The notes beneath the pieces were generated by a model. The model was not told the origin of the DNA and did not search any database. It saw nothing but the letters and a program-made list of their open reading frames with translations. From positions 19,485,501 to 19,549,500 of the forward strand of contig NC_068560.1 in NCBI RefSeq assembly GCF_022201045.2: DNA of 64,000 nucleotides, in the 5' to 3' direction. The position numbers and the translations under genes were made by a program. Positions 33,745-46,135 of the stretch are shown here, piece by piece (the stretch's first letter is position 1; every line of letters starts with the position of its first letter). This DNA comes from Citrus sinensis (Eukaryota; Streptophyta; Magnoliopsida; Sapindales; Rutaceae).

Positions 33745-36700
33745 GTCATGAGAATTTACAACTATTATAAATTGCGATCTTTTGAATTGACTAACAAATT
33801 GTTATCTCAGCAACACGTGATTAGTTCTGTTTTTGCATAGATTTTTCTTATATTCAAATATTTTTCCATTTCTTCAGTTAGGTCCTTATATGCTTAATTA
33901 TTGATTCTGAATTGTTGGATGACTTCTTTGTTCATCTCTTCTACATCTATTTTTAAAGCTTTTACCATATTTTATAAAGGTTTAAATGATTATGATATTC
34001 ATAAAGATCTATAAATTTTGAGTATACATTAGCACTTGCATTTTATAACTCCTTCACTTTCTAGTCATTGACCAAATTTTTCTTCTAGCATATTTATATA
34101 TATTTCTAATCTATTTTCCCATTCAAGATATACACCATCAATGCTTTCACATATATTTTGCAATCTAAATCTAGCGTCCTAAATTGAAAAGTTCATATTA
34201 TTATTGTTATTATTATTATTTATTATTCAACCTTTGTTATTGATGTTCTAGAAACCTTTTATTTATCTTGCACTTGCTACCTTGAATTATTTCAAGACTG
34301 ATTAAGATATTCCATTAATGCTACCCTATTTTTTCTTCAAAAATTTCATTGTTACATTCAATGTTTATGTTTTTCATATTTTCATACAAGCATTTGCTTG
34401 CAATTAATCGAGTATTAACAATCCTTATTGTATCAATAACTCGATATTCTTGACAAAAATCTAAATTCTCAACTGCATCTAGAGATCTATTGACTGATCT
34501 TTCCATTTTTCTAAAATTGATTTACTATTATCACCTCATATCTTATAAATTCTAGAAAACAATCAAGGCCCAACATGCTTTTGTTTGTGAAAAAATATAA
34601 GAAGGTAATTCATAGTGCTAATTAGTGTATTATTCCTTGAAATTTTGGAATAGATTCACTAGTTCTCTCCAATTATAGATTGATCCATAGTTGGCATTGC
34701 AATAGCTCCATACATGTCCTGTAGAATTACCTCAAGGACTGTTCCATACAACCCAACATAACGCATTGTAAATTGGCCGAACAGGATTTGTCTGAGTGAT
34801 TTTCTAGCAATCGTCTTATGAAGATTGCTGGGTAATATGGAGTCTTCTTCTTTTAAATAAGTGCAGACACGTAAGATTCTTGATATATTTCTAAAATTTA
34901 AAAACAAGATATATAGAAGATGATAGTTTCACTCCAAAAGAGTTCTTCTTTATTTTATCACTGAAATTTTTACAAAGAAAGTTTGAAGATGAGGGTCGTG
35001 AGAGATGCAAATGCTTCTCCGCTCTTACATGACTCTGTATATAGACTTGAAGAAATAAGATTATCTCTCCTTACATGACACATGCAACATTCTTGTGTTA
35101 GATTTTATGGAGATAAGGTGACTCTTTCTCCTCATTGTCTTTTTGTATATTATTGATGGCAACTGTTATCATCGTTTTTTCTTTGGCCAACAAATGTTTA
35201 TCCTTTCCCTTGGATTCTTTCCTTCTAAATTATTGATTCTTAAGCAGGCATCTTTTATCTTTCAATGGTCTCCTTCCACATACCTATTATCAGGTCTTTA
35301 TCTAGAGATATATCTTCTTCGCTTGTTCCAATTTTTGACCTTTCATAGCAAAAGCCATAATCTAATTGATGCCTAGCACTTTACATATCTCGTGGTGCAT
35401 TGGCTAGCTAGATTCTATAAGATTTTTGTAAATCGCCTTTTTTTCTTTCAAGATGGCTTGCCTGTTTAAAATGCTTTTTTCTTTTCTTTTTAAAGAAAAG
35501 ATTATATGCCCTATTATGACTTGATGTAGTGACACTTTTTCCTTGCTTATCCTCTAAAATTATTCATAGAAGACTTTCATGCCAATTGCTCTTTTGTTGG
35601 AGAGAGCTTTCGACTCAAATAACTTAAGATCATAGTCATTGTAGACTTGATCCAAAATAATGGTTGGATTAATTCTTTTGCTATTAATTCCAACTTATAT
35701 CATGTGCATTGCTGGATACCATTTATTATTATAGTACACTGGGCAAGTAGTAAGAAATTTGGCATAAATTGACTTTTTTGTCTTAGTTACTTTTTTTAGG
35801 CTAATAATAGCTTCTATGATTGTTTTTAGAACTAATTCTAGCTCCCAGCAATTTTCACTGACATAAATAAGATTAATAAAACCATATTCAAACATATTTT
35901 TTATTATTTCTGGATTAGTTTCTTGAATGAAGTTAATTTTTAGTATAATCCTCAATGATATAGTAATATAACCTAATTAAGACGAATCTCATAAGCTAAT
36001 TTACTAATTCTCTTGTATTCATAAGCATAGTCACATTCTAATTAGAATTTGGCCTTTGACTAAGCTGTCCGCTTTTTGTATATTGAGACTTTAAGCTCTG
36101 TGAAGAGTTTTGGTAACTTTCCCCCTTTGTATATTGATAGATCATGAATTGTGAGTAAATGCTTTGGATTTTTGGTCTTTAAATTTTGTGATGAATAATT
36201 AGTAATCAACCCCTTATTTTGATTCTTGAAATAGATCTTTTTTAGCATATTGCTAATATATTGTTATGATGTTTGAACTTCTAGACGATTTTGTAAACTT
36301 TTGTCTTGAAAAAATTTACTAATTCTTCTTGGGCATCATCAATCATAGAAAGCCCATCAGAAGTCATCATATTTCCTTTGTGAAACAATTCTTAATCTTC
36401 AGAGCACATCATTATACCTTTTATTATTTTAAAAATATTCTCCATTCTATTCTCATATTAAGAAAATTTTCAGTATAATTGTTAAATCTTTTAATATATT
36501 CAATTTCAAAATCATATTCTGCGAAGAATTGTTGCGATCTAATTAATCTCTTATATTGAGGTAAATTAGGTAGTTTGCTTGACTATAAATCTTTTGACCT
36601 GAGTATTATAAGATCTAACCTTAATTTTTTTTTTTGTAATAAAAGGAAAGTAAATTTAACTATCCCATTTTTAATAGCTAACAAGTTCTTTTCATTACTA

Positions 36701-37739
36701 TGCTAATTCTTTTCTTTTTCTTTTTTTCAGGTTTAAATGTTCAGCTTGTATTACAAATCTTTTCTTAATTTGTTTTTAACATTGCTCCTTAGTGATTATC
36801 ATAAGCATCTGTTTAAAAAATTAAATTACCATTGGTTGTTGGAAATCCTAATCTTAATAGATGTTTACATTTCTTTTTAATCTTCAATGTTTGTATGGAG
36901 ATCTTCCCATGCTTTTGTATTATTCTTTTTTAATTATCCTTCTAGGGGTTGCCTTTCTTTTGCTAAGTTTTCTATGAAACTTTCAGTATAATTAAGACAT
37001 CTTAAAAATCTTTAAATCAACTCTTTAGATTCTAACTTATTTAAAAATAAATATATTTTTTTAGAAATATAAGGTTGTATCCCAATTCCAATTTCGTCTA
37101 TTATTAATCTTAGAAACTCTATTCTAAGTTTCATTATCTCACTTTTCCTTTTAAAAAGTAGTATTTTATGTTTCTTGCATTTTTCTGAAAATAATAATAA
37201 TAATAATAATAAAAGATGATTAATGTGATCTATTTCATTATTAGAAAATATTAATGTATCATCTAAACATACTCACATAATTCATGAAATTGTTTGAAAA
37301 TTTTATCCATTTTTCATAATATATTTGTGGAACATTTTTTAGTTGAAAAGGCATCACAACCCATTCATATTGTCCTTAAGGTGTACCAAATGCAGCAAGT
37401 GGTAAGCTTTATTCTTCAAGTTTGATTTGTCAAAAGCCAAATTTGTAATTAAACATGTTGTATATATTTTTATTAATTGCATAAGTAATTAATGTATTTT
37501 AATAAGATAAAAAGTATCCATCAAGTTTAGAATACTTATTTAATTCTTTATAATTAATAACCATATCGGCTTAATTTTCCTTGTTTAATTTCTGCATGAT
37601 TCCTAACCATAAATGCTAGACTACTTTGTGGACTCTTAGATTCTTGAATTTGTTTATCAAATTCTATTCTATTTTCTTGCTCATATCTCATGGGCTTGAC
37701 CTTTATGATTAAATTTGAATCTTTTAATTTTAATTTTGG

Positions 37740-38206
37740 AGAAATTATCATTTTACTACCAAAGTTTTACTGACATATCATATCAATACCAAAGTTTGCC
37801 GAAAAGTGCATTTTACTACCAAAGTTTTGCGCCGTTATCAATTCACTACCATTCCGTTAAGAAAAAGTAAATGTTTAACGGAAATTGAGTTAAAAGTCGA
37901 TTTTACCTCCAAGAGTTTGGTAGTAAAATGATAATTCCCCTAAAAATTCGATAGTAAAATGATAATTCCCCTAAAAACTTGGTAGTAAAATGATAATTTA
38001 TCTATCAAATTAACAGACAATTTTACTCTTACAGCTGGAAATGTCTTTGATGCCCTTATGACATCAGCAAATTTTTAATGTTGTTAACGAAATGGTAGTA
38101 AATTAATAACGACGCAAAACTTTGGTAGTAAAATACACTTTTCGACAAATCTTGGTACTGACATGATATGTCAGTAAAACTTTGGTAGTAAAATGATAAT
38201 ATCCCT
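37740..38206. mobile_element. Mutator-like foldback MITE in the viral relic
   Basis: 467 bp with inverted arms of more than 120 bases (ATTATCATTTTACTACCAAA at the left and its inverse at the right). The target duplication is perfect 9-bp TAATTTTGG (37731-37739 and 38207-38215). The arms contain repeated TTTTACTACCAAAGTTT words. Confidence 0.9.
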
Positions 38207-38409
38207 TAATTTTGGCATAAGTTTTATAAACTTCCCATAACTGAATTGGGTTATCTCTAAATTTTTATTAAGTTTTTCTAAGATTTTTTTCAGTAAAACT
38301 TTGGTAGTAAAATGATAATATCCCTTAATTTTGGCATAAGTTTTATCAACTTCCCATAACTGAATTGGGTTATCTCTAAAATTTTTATTAAGTTTTTCTA
38401 AGATTTTTC
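38172..38409 (+). repeat. 119-bp tandem duplication
   Basis: The segment starting CAGTAAAACTTTGGTAGTAA at 38172 begins again at 38291, with only a few mismatches over its length. Each unit joins the right end of the MITE to adjacent viral sequence, so the duplication followed the MITE insertion. Confidence 0.9.
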
Positions 38410-38909
38410 ATAATCAGGGATGATTTGAATGATTTTATAAATTGAAATCACCACACTGGCTATTTTGAAATTTTCATATTCGAATTGTTCGCCTAATAGG
38501 ATTATAATTGAGTGGATACATGGCGTTTTAAGAGTAATCGTTTCATTAGTCATTACATAAATGAACTAATGAAGGAAATTAACTTCTAAAAATATATTTG
38601 CACCCATGTGATCGTTAGACCATAATATTGGTATGGTTAAACATAACTCTGAACTTGTATTAAGACCATAATATAGTTGTTAAGGATGCCAGGATAAACT
38701 TGATAATTGACTTAAATTTTAATAATTAAAACGACAACTATCTGTTAAATTATAATGTCAATTTTTTAATTGGAATGTATTCATGTGATATAGCCACAAC
38801 TGCTTCAATTTTTTTTTTCCTTTTTTGATGGAGTCATAAGTTATTTATTTAAGCTTATGTGTAGAAATTGATGTAAAATTAAAGTAATAGCTGAATAGCA
38901 ATGCAAAAA

Positions 38910-39335
38910 GGGAGATTGCCAATTTTCCCCCACTAAAATTAATATATACCACTTATCTCCTACAGTTTTCATAATAGCCAATAACCCTTTGGCACCAAAA
39001 AGTTAAAGGAAAAGAGGGCAAATGGGTCATGTGTTTGATAATTTATCTAGAAAATATAAAAATAGATATTTATTATAATAAAAACGTTTAAAAACAAAAA
39101 GTATAAGAAAAATATTTCACTCCAAAAAATATATTTTCTTATTTTTAGTACTTAAATTTTTTATTTTAATTTTTATTAATATGATTAATTAATTTTTAAT
39201 AAATAAGAATAAAGATGTATTTAAAAATAAGGGTAATATTATAAAATTATACTGCTAAGGAGATTATTAACTATTATGAAAACTATATAGGTAAGTGATA
39301 TATATTGATTTCAGTAGTGGAAAATTGACAACCCC
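38910..39335. mobile_element. Mutator-like foldback MITE, copy 2
   Basis: About 426 bp, same family as 18011-18727: it starts GGGAGATTGCCAATTTTCCC and ends with an inverse arm. The flanks ATGCAAAAA and TTGCATAAA agree at 7 of 9 positions, an eroded target duplication. It is shorter than copy 1 through loss of the inner arms. Confidence 0.75.
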
Positions 39336-39510
39336 TTGCATAAAAAATACCAAATAAATTTTTTATCCTTTTTTCTAGGATCAACTTTAGAATATTTAGG
39401 GCCTTAGTTTTTTTTTTTTTTTTAAAATGAGGCCTTCTTATATTCAGTAACTTCAACACTCAAATAAATATAAAAAAAAAAGCTCAAAATTCATTACATC
39501 TTAAAATCTA

Positions 39511-41181
39511 GTTTTAAATTTTAATATGGAATTGTGGAGAATGAGGCTGAACCCACAAGGATTGCCTATTAGAATGGAAAAATTTATATCAAACCTATAT
39601 CAATTTAATTCTAACCTCATACCAATATTATTTAAGAATAGAAAATAATATTAAACTTAACAAGAAAGTAAATAAAAGTAAGGAGAAAATTCAATAGTGG
39701 TAAAATACTAAGGCTTAGGAAACTTCTAATTTCATAAATTTCAATCATTTATCTATTTAATCCCCTAAATTAGAGTAAAACTATAGAAATCAATCCCCTA
39801 AATTAGAGTAACACTATAGAAATCAATCTATTGTTTACCCAAGATTTTATAGTTAACGTACATGTGAAACTTTTAAAGTAAAATTTCTTTCGCTTCTAAA
39901 GCATTAACACTAAGTATTTTATGTATCTATTTTGAAAAACGGAAAATTAAGGAGTTAATAGTTAGGATAAATTTTGAGTTATCCCCCTCATAAAATAAAA
40001 ATCTACAAAATACCCTCACAAACTATTATAAACTTTAACTTACCCCAATCTTTATTCCAAAGATAAGGAAAAAAATGGGGTAAATTGACGAAATCCCTTC
40101 CAGAGTGATGGCTCAAGCCCCTCTGGAAGGAGGCCTTCCTTTTTCTTTTTCTTTTTTTTTTAAAATAGAAGGTAATTTGAAACTCATAATAGTTTAGGGG
40201 GTGCTTTGAAAATTGTCATTTCACGAGGGGTGTAATCCGAAGTTTAAGTCTAATGGTTAAAATTTCATACCCAAACTTAGATTTATTAAAAATTATTCCC
40301 AACTACAGGAATACATGATAATAATGGTGAAAAAAATTTCATTTTTATAAATCATGTGAAGTCAGAATTATAAGCAATAAAAGCATAAATAAGGGATTAA
40401 CAAATAAAAATTGGAATTTATTTTACTAAGAGGACTTCATCCTAACCTAATTAAAAGAAAATTAGTTCATAATGAAATAAATGAAAATTATAGCGAACGT
40501 ACTAAATTTGCGTATTGTTGCAACTTCTCTCTCTAATTTCTCACTCTTAATTCTCTACTCTCTCAATTACACATCTCAAATGAGCAAGCTACCTCTATTT
40601 ATGGAGGATTATAAAAATTGAATATTTAGATGCCAGCTTGCAACAACTTGATCTTGTTATAAAATAGTTGTCCATCTTGAGTAATTTCTATAAAATTGTG
40701 ATAAACTTGTCTTTGATTGGACGAAAATGAGATGAAATTAATTAAATCTTACTAAAACTTTGCCGCATGTGAATTGGAAAAGAATTGTGAGTTGGTAAAC
40801 CGTTTGAACGAATTTGCTTCAAAGAAATGGGCTTGAGCAAGCTGGATCGTCATGGGCTGACTTCTGCTGATGTCATTGATGACATCATGCTGACGTGGTA
40901 CCCTTCTCGAAAAGTTAAGCTGAAATACCCGCACCCGCACCCAAAGCTCTCTTTGATACAAATGGAATAACCTTGCAACTGCACTGCCGCAAGCGTGTGC
41001 TAGGATTTAATGCACTAAGCCTAAGTCTTATTCAATTTATCCCATTTTATATCAAAATATCAACTACAGTTATTTCTTTCCTATTAAATAAAATACGTAC
41101 TAATTATAAATATTTATTAAATAATATGAACTAACAAATATAAGCTAAGAGTGATAAATATAATATAAATTATTCTCATCA
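39511..41181 (-). mobile_element. Old solo LTR, related to the gypsy LTRs at 43.6 and 52.0 kb
   Basis: The ends match the intact LTRs: 'aaattttaatat' near the left, 'cccacaNggattg' soon after, 'aatccccNaatttagagt' and 'gaaatcaatcta', and 'tataaattatNctcatca' at the right end (41181). Without the inserted MITE the length is about 1.38 kb, close to the 1331 bp of the intact LTRs. It carries a short internal tandem duplication ('atcccctaaattagagtaa', about 39760-39825). No internal retrotransposon region adjoins it, so it is a solo LTR. Left boundary is approximate. Confidence 0.6.
39965..40250. mobile_element. Mutator-like MITE nested in the solo LTR
   Basis: 286 bp with inverted arms (GGATAAATTTTGAGTTATCC at the left; inverse of GACTTAAACTTCGGATTACA at the right). 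The flanks TAATAGTTA and TAATGGTTA are a 9-bp target duplication with one mismatch. Confidence 0.75.
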
Positions 41182-42107
41182 CATCTTTAATTATATCTTA
41201 AATTTGGACAATAATCAAGAAGATCTAAAAAAGTTCAAAAATAAATCCTAAAAAATGGGCCAAAAAAAAAAAAGGTATTGATGATTCTATGTCTAGGGAT
41301 TTTTGAAATTATAAGGTTCTGAATAAAAATTAAAAGAAACTACTAATAGTCAGAGATTCTTATATCGAATAATTAAGTTTTTTTTTATAGCCAAAAAGGT
41401 AAAAATTTTACTTTTTATCTTTGAAAGACTAATACTAAATGGATCAATAGTTGAACAATGTTATAAATTATACCACTTTAACGTTAGGATTATTAAATAT
41501 AGAATTTATATAAAGAATGCGCTTTTCCTACAGTGCATAACTCAAAAATTTCTCTATTAATTAGAGTATTATTAAGAAAATACATAAAAAAATAGGCTTT
41601 CCTAAAATATGAGACTTTAGGTACCTATGTTCTTCACACATACTTAAAGTTGTCCCTACTTTCACCTAATCAGCACTTCATGTGCACATAAAAATTTGTG
41701 TCAATGATTTGTCCCTACTTTCCCGATTAAAAAAATACTATATACACACACACAAGCACTCTTAAGTGTGAATTTTTGTATGAAATTTCATGTGGATGCT
41801 TATTTTTATAGTTTAATAAAATGTTTTACAGTTAGTAAAAGATTCATCATAAAATGGTTATCCAAACTAAAGAATAACTATATATATAAATATATAAACG
41901 GCCAAAGCGAAGCAAAGATTTTATTACGTAAAGGAAAAAGAAAGAAAATACAAGCCGAAGATGAAATGAGCCTTATCCCTTAACAAGGACATAATTGAAT
42001 CACTTATACCGAAAAGCAACGACGAAGAGAAATATGTAAGAACAGTCAAAGGAGGGCTTATGCAGCAGGCGAAATTATCACCATGTCAACGCTCTAGCCT
42101 TCAGGGC
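41182..42107. other. AT-rich, no gene seen
   Basis: Lies beyond the 3' end of the P450 relic. No recognisable repeat or coding sequence apart from a short (AC)n stretch at about 41743-41755. Confidence 0.4.
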
Positions 42108-42714
42108 TTAAGCAACAGGTGAAGGATGATAAAGAGTAGGAATGATGTACATATCATCTTTTGTTCTGATTCCCACACTGAAGGTTTCGGTCATGTCCAA
42201 GTCTTCATGCTTCATTTCATTAGGGAGGGTCCAGTCAAAATGGTACAATAACACTACCAGTGAGAGCTTCATAATGGCATCAGCGAATGATATTCCAGGG
42301 CAAATTCTGCGACCAGCACCAATTGGGATATATTCAAAATTATTCCCTTTATAATCTATTGAACATTCAAGGAATCTATGTGGAATAAACCTCTCAGGCT
42401 CCGTCCAATACTTTGAATCTCTTCCCAACGCCCATGCATTAACAATGACTGGCTTTCCTGGGTATGTTGAATCCATTAATTTTACATCTCTCTCCACATT
42501 CTCTTGGAAATAACAAAGGAGCAAGAGGATGTAATTTCAGGGTCTCTTTCAGTATCAGTTTCAAGTATTGCATTTCATCGACCTTCCCTTTACTATTATA
42601 GACTTCCCTTCCCTCAGCTTCCGCATTTTTCAGCATTATCGGATTTTTCATTATTTCGGAAAATGCCCAATCTAAGGTTGTGCCAACTGACTTAATACAA
42701 CCAATAAACATTTC
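42108..42714 (-). pseudogene. Cytochrome P450 (CYP71-type) pseudogene, 3' exon
   Basis: The exon starts after a TTTCAG acceptor at 42714 and ends at the stop at 42108. The usual CYP71 order is visible: I-helix (EMFIGCIKSVGTTLDWAFSE), K-helix (KETLKLHP), PERF-type TEPERFIPHRF and the heme loop IGAGRRICPG. An extra base in CCCAGG (42458-42463) shifts the frame between GFNIP and KPVIVNAW. Key residues are also altered. The I-helix acid/threonine pair of GxDT is K/S, the ExxR arginine is lysine, and the Phe opening the heme loop is Ile. The 5' part lies 11 kb away beyond the retrotransposon. Live relatives are microsomal monooxygenases; this copy is dead. Confidence 0.88.
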
Positions 42715-43577
42715 CTGAAAGTGGAAATTATGCACAAAAGTTACATCATTTAGAAAAGATGAGAATTAATACAAGGTTAATATCCCTTTAGATCATATGG
42801 ATTGAATCCATCTGCTTTATCCAAAAAATTGTTTTCCTTTGTTTGTCTTCATTAAAAATTTAAAATATAGGTAAGTCCATATGTGATCGTGTCTGGGGGC
42901 GCGTAAAAGTAATTTTAAAAAATTAAAAATTAATTTTGATGTGACAAAAATATTAAATTGTTCTTAAAATTTGTATTCGATAGTCTTCTAATGACAAAGA
43001 AATTTGTTAATGGACCCGAATGATACTAGAGGAGAATTTATAATTAATATGGGTTTTGACAAAAACATATATAGCAGAAGAAAAAGTACTTGACCTTAAA
43101 ATCTGATTTTGCTTTTATACAGAGTAGCGATCAAAGGCCAACCCAACATTTAAATTTGTATTACTGGGGCAAATGATTTTCAGCTTCCTTCTCGAGCAGA
43201 CGCAAGAGACCACAAACACTTTTCTAGAAAATACCTACTTTTGCAGAGAACAATTAGGGGGACGCCGAAGATTTTTTCGTTTTTAACCCTCCGATTCCTA
43301 AATCAGTTACTCAGGTTTACTACACTAAAAATAAGAACTGGGGTATTGAATTTCAATGAAGAGCAACCTTTATCTGAAAAAATCTTAAAAAATCAAAAGA
43401 ACAAAGAACAAAGCATAGAGAGAAAAAGTATACTCCCAATGTCATTTTCACAGAGAGAGTTTTAAGGTAGAGAAAGAAGAAATTACTTGGTTCAAATTCT
43501 CGGAAGCGTTTATAAAGGTCAGAATCCCACGCCTCTTGGAGTGTGGGATGATCGTTTAATGGATCAGTTTTATGCCA
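42715..43577. other. P450 intron, left part
   Basis: This intron lies between the two P450 pieces and runs to the retrotransposon insertion site. A minus-strand frame (43577 to about 43480) reads HKTDPLNDHPTLQEAWDSDL and joins in frame with sequence on the other side of the insertion; its origin is unknown. Confidence 0.45.
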
Positions 43578-44908
43578 TGTTGTGAAAATTTTAATATACT
43601 CGCAAGCGCACGAATCTAGAGATAGAAAAGTGGTAACGAGGTCGATCCCACAGGGATTGTTATAAATTGAAAAGTCTAATTTAAATCTAAAATTAATATT
43701 AATTCTAACATAGTTGAGCAAATTGAGTTTTAAGAGAAATTAAACTAATTAAACTAAGAAAACAATTAAAGTAAATGAGAATTTAATGAGATAAAAATTA
43801 CCAAGGTTTCGGAATCCACCACTATTCAATTAGTAATTATCTAAATATTAATTAATCCCCAATTTTAGAGTGACAACTCGAAATCAATCTATGTCATCTC
43901 ATGGATATAACAATTAAGCCCAAGTAATTAAATCTAATGTAGGTTCTTTTTCTACTTAATAATACGATATCTAAGTATCCCATGTAAACATATTGAATAA
44001 CAAAGAGTCAAAGTTTACTAAGCACTCTATGTAAACAATTTAATGAAAGACATAGAGTCAAAGATAATCATGTATAAACTTTATAGATCCAAGTATATAA
44101 TTAATCGAATATTAATCCTAACAATCAATAATGCATGACAGAATTGATGAAAAGATTTTATTAACATCCAATTAATCATGTGAAATAAAAACCATAATCA
44201 TCAAAGAACATATATAGGGAATTAATTAAATAAAAAGATAATTATTTCATTGAATAGGGTTTCATCATTAACCTCAGTATAAGAAAATTAGCTAGACATA
44301 CTTGAATTGTGAGCAACAAAAGAAATAAAATCAGCCATGAAAGCCGAAATATTGCTACTGCCGATTGCTCTCTTCCAGCCTTTTGTTTCTGTCCTCTGGC
44401 CGCCTCCTTCTCCAAAAGCCAAAACTCCCTTTTATAATCTTTGAAATGGGCCCCATCTCTTAAATCCTAAAGCCAAAAGGCTTGCCTTTTGTTTCCTTTA
44501 GCTCTCACACGTGACCACCTTTGGAATTGCTTTAAGATTCCTTTTCCAATTATGAAAGCCAAGTGCGGGTCCCATTTAAATTGCTTTCCAAATATTACAA
44601 AGCCATGCACGTGTAACTTAACTAAGCTAAAGCCAATGTTATGCTTAAATTCTTCTTCATGTGCTAGATCAATTAATTTACTAGCTTCGGTTTCCTCGGA
44701 TTCACTTCCACATGCATGTATGTCTAATTGCTTCTAAAATCAATTAATTAACGCTTCCAAAATTGAGCTCCCTTATATCCTTTTTTATCCATAATCTTCA
44801 ATTAATCCCCTATTCAATAAAATAATTTAATTAATTAAAAATAACAAATAAAAATAACTAGTAATTATATAATTAAGGGTAAAATATGTATATAAATTAT
44901 GCTCATCA
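43578..44908 (-). repeat. 3' LTR of the gypsy element
   Basis: In element orientation it starts TGATGAGCAT and ends TTTTCACAACA. It is the same length as the other LTR. The few differences include single-base changes near 43830, 44095-44099, 44275, 44555 and 44700. Confidence 0.95.
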
Positions 44909-46090
44909 AATACCCCCAAACTTAGATTTTGCTAGTCCTCGAGCAAAACTAAAATTTAAAACAAAAATAAAAATAACAACACAAAAAGTAAATCCTAACT
45001 AAACCACTTTCGCAGGTAATCGCGATTGCATTTAGCACATGCAACAAGCCTTTAAACCCCTAGGCGGCCCTAGTGGACGAGTTATAGTCTCGTGAGGGCT
45101 TCAGTGATGATACCCACAAACATCATTTAAAATAAATAAATAAATTAAATTAAATCAAAAGAACGAAAAACTTTAAATAAACCATGAAAAATAGCCTCAA
45201 AGATTGCAAAAATTATATAGCTCAAAGAAAATTTCAAATATTAGCAAAGTTCTAACTTTAATTCAATAGTCAATCCCACCTCTCTTTCGATTCTTGTAGT
45301 GTGTGTGTGAAATCAATTCAATCAAATCCATTCCCAAAATCCTCAACATCAACAGCCTTAGCCTCAAACAAAGAACAGAGTAGGTCAAACTAATCTTATC
45401 ATCTTGATCTCCAATTTTTTTCTCTCACAGGCTTTTATGTGCATTTTCTTTTGATTTTTTTTTCAGCACATGCACTTGATTTTTTTTTTTCTTCTCTTTT
45501 TTTTTTTTCAACCATAGTCAGGAGCTTTCACTCTACCCCTTAAGGTAGCCTTCTTCTCATGGTAGATTATCCTCTACATACTTGTGGTACATAGGCCCAA
45601 ATTACTCAAGGATAGCTTCACTCTTAAGGGTTATAGGTAGCTATTTCTGACTTTGGTGCCCGTGTATACTATTTTGTATTGTGGAGATAAGAATCAAGAC
45701 AAACAGTCATTTACTCTATCTAAAATTCTCAACTCAGGCTGCGTCAATATCAAATTTCAAGTCAAAATTACGAAAGAATTGATATTAGTGCTCATGGTTT
45801 AAAGAATCTCAATCAAGAGGAACTAACACAAGAATCAAGTATAAACTAAGACAATATTCAACCCTTTCTAAAAACCATATTCATTGTCAATCAAATTTTT
45901 ATCATTGGCTTTTCACATAAAAACAAAAAACAACAAAAATTTTTTTTTTAATTTTTATTTAAAATTTTCAATTTTTTTTTTGTTTTTTTTTTAACAAACA
46001 AAACACACACTATTCCCACCCCCAAACTTATTTGGAACATTGTCCTCAATGTTGCACAAACAAAAGATATGCATGCAAACAAATGAAAGA

Positions 46091-46135
<45 letters not shown>

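Larger units (their letters stand above)
36470..38460 (-). pseudogene. Pararetroviral reverse transcriptase / RNase H relic
   Basis: In coding direction one can read FMVRNHAE (near the RT entry), AFGTP.GQYEWVVMPF, the catalytic LDDTLIFS at about 37266, and then RNase H-like KLPNLPQYKRLIR and FFAEYDFEIEYIK at about 36540-36480. These are characteristic of caulimovirid rather than Ty3/gypsy enzymes. There are many stops and frame changes. A Mutator-like MITE (37740-38206) and a 119-bp tandem duplication interrupt the N-terminal part. It cannot be expressed as an enzyme. Confidence 0.75.
33753..38600 (-). mobile_element. Degenerate endogenous pararetrovirus (Caulimoviridae, petuvirus-like)
   Basis: Between about 36470 and 38460, minus-strand fragments read as a caulimovirid reverse transcriptase followed by RNase H. 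To the left, short minus-strand frames (35955-35695, 34907-34659, 34506-34321) look like further decayed viral coding sequence. Of these, 34506-34321 weakly resembles a 30K-type movement protein. Between them, around 35046-35035, is a minus-strand TATA-like TCTATATAC in a stretch that could be the intergenic promoter. This would place pol and the next gene in the order expected from a tandem or circular copy. The whole is full of stops and is not coding. The petuvirus assignment is inference; the left limit is uncertain. Confidence 0.6.

Noticed and set aside
44489-44737. 82-residue frame found almost identically at 52898-53146
   Set aside because: Both copies lie inside the two LTRs of the gypsy element; duplication reflects the LTRs, and no homology was recognised.
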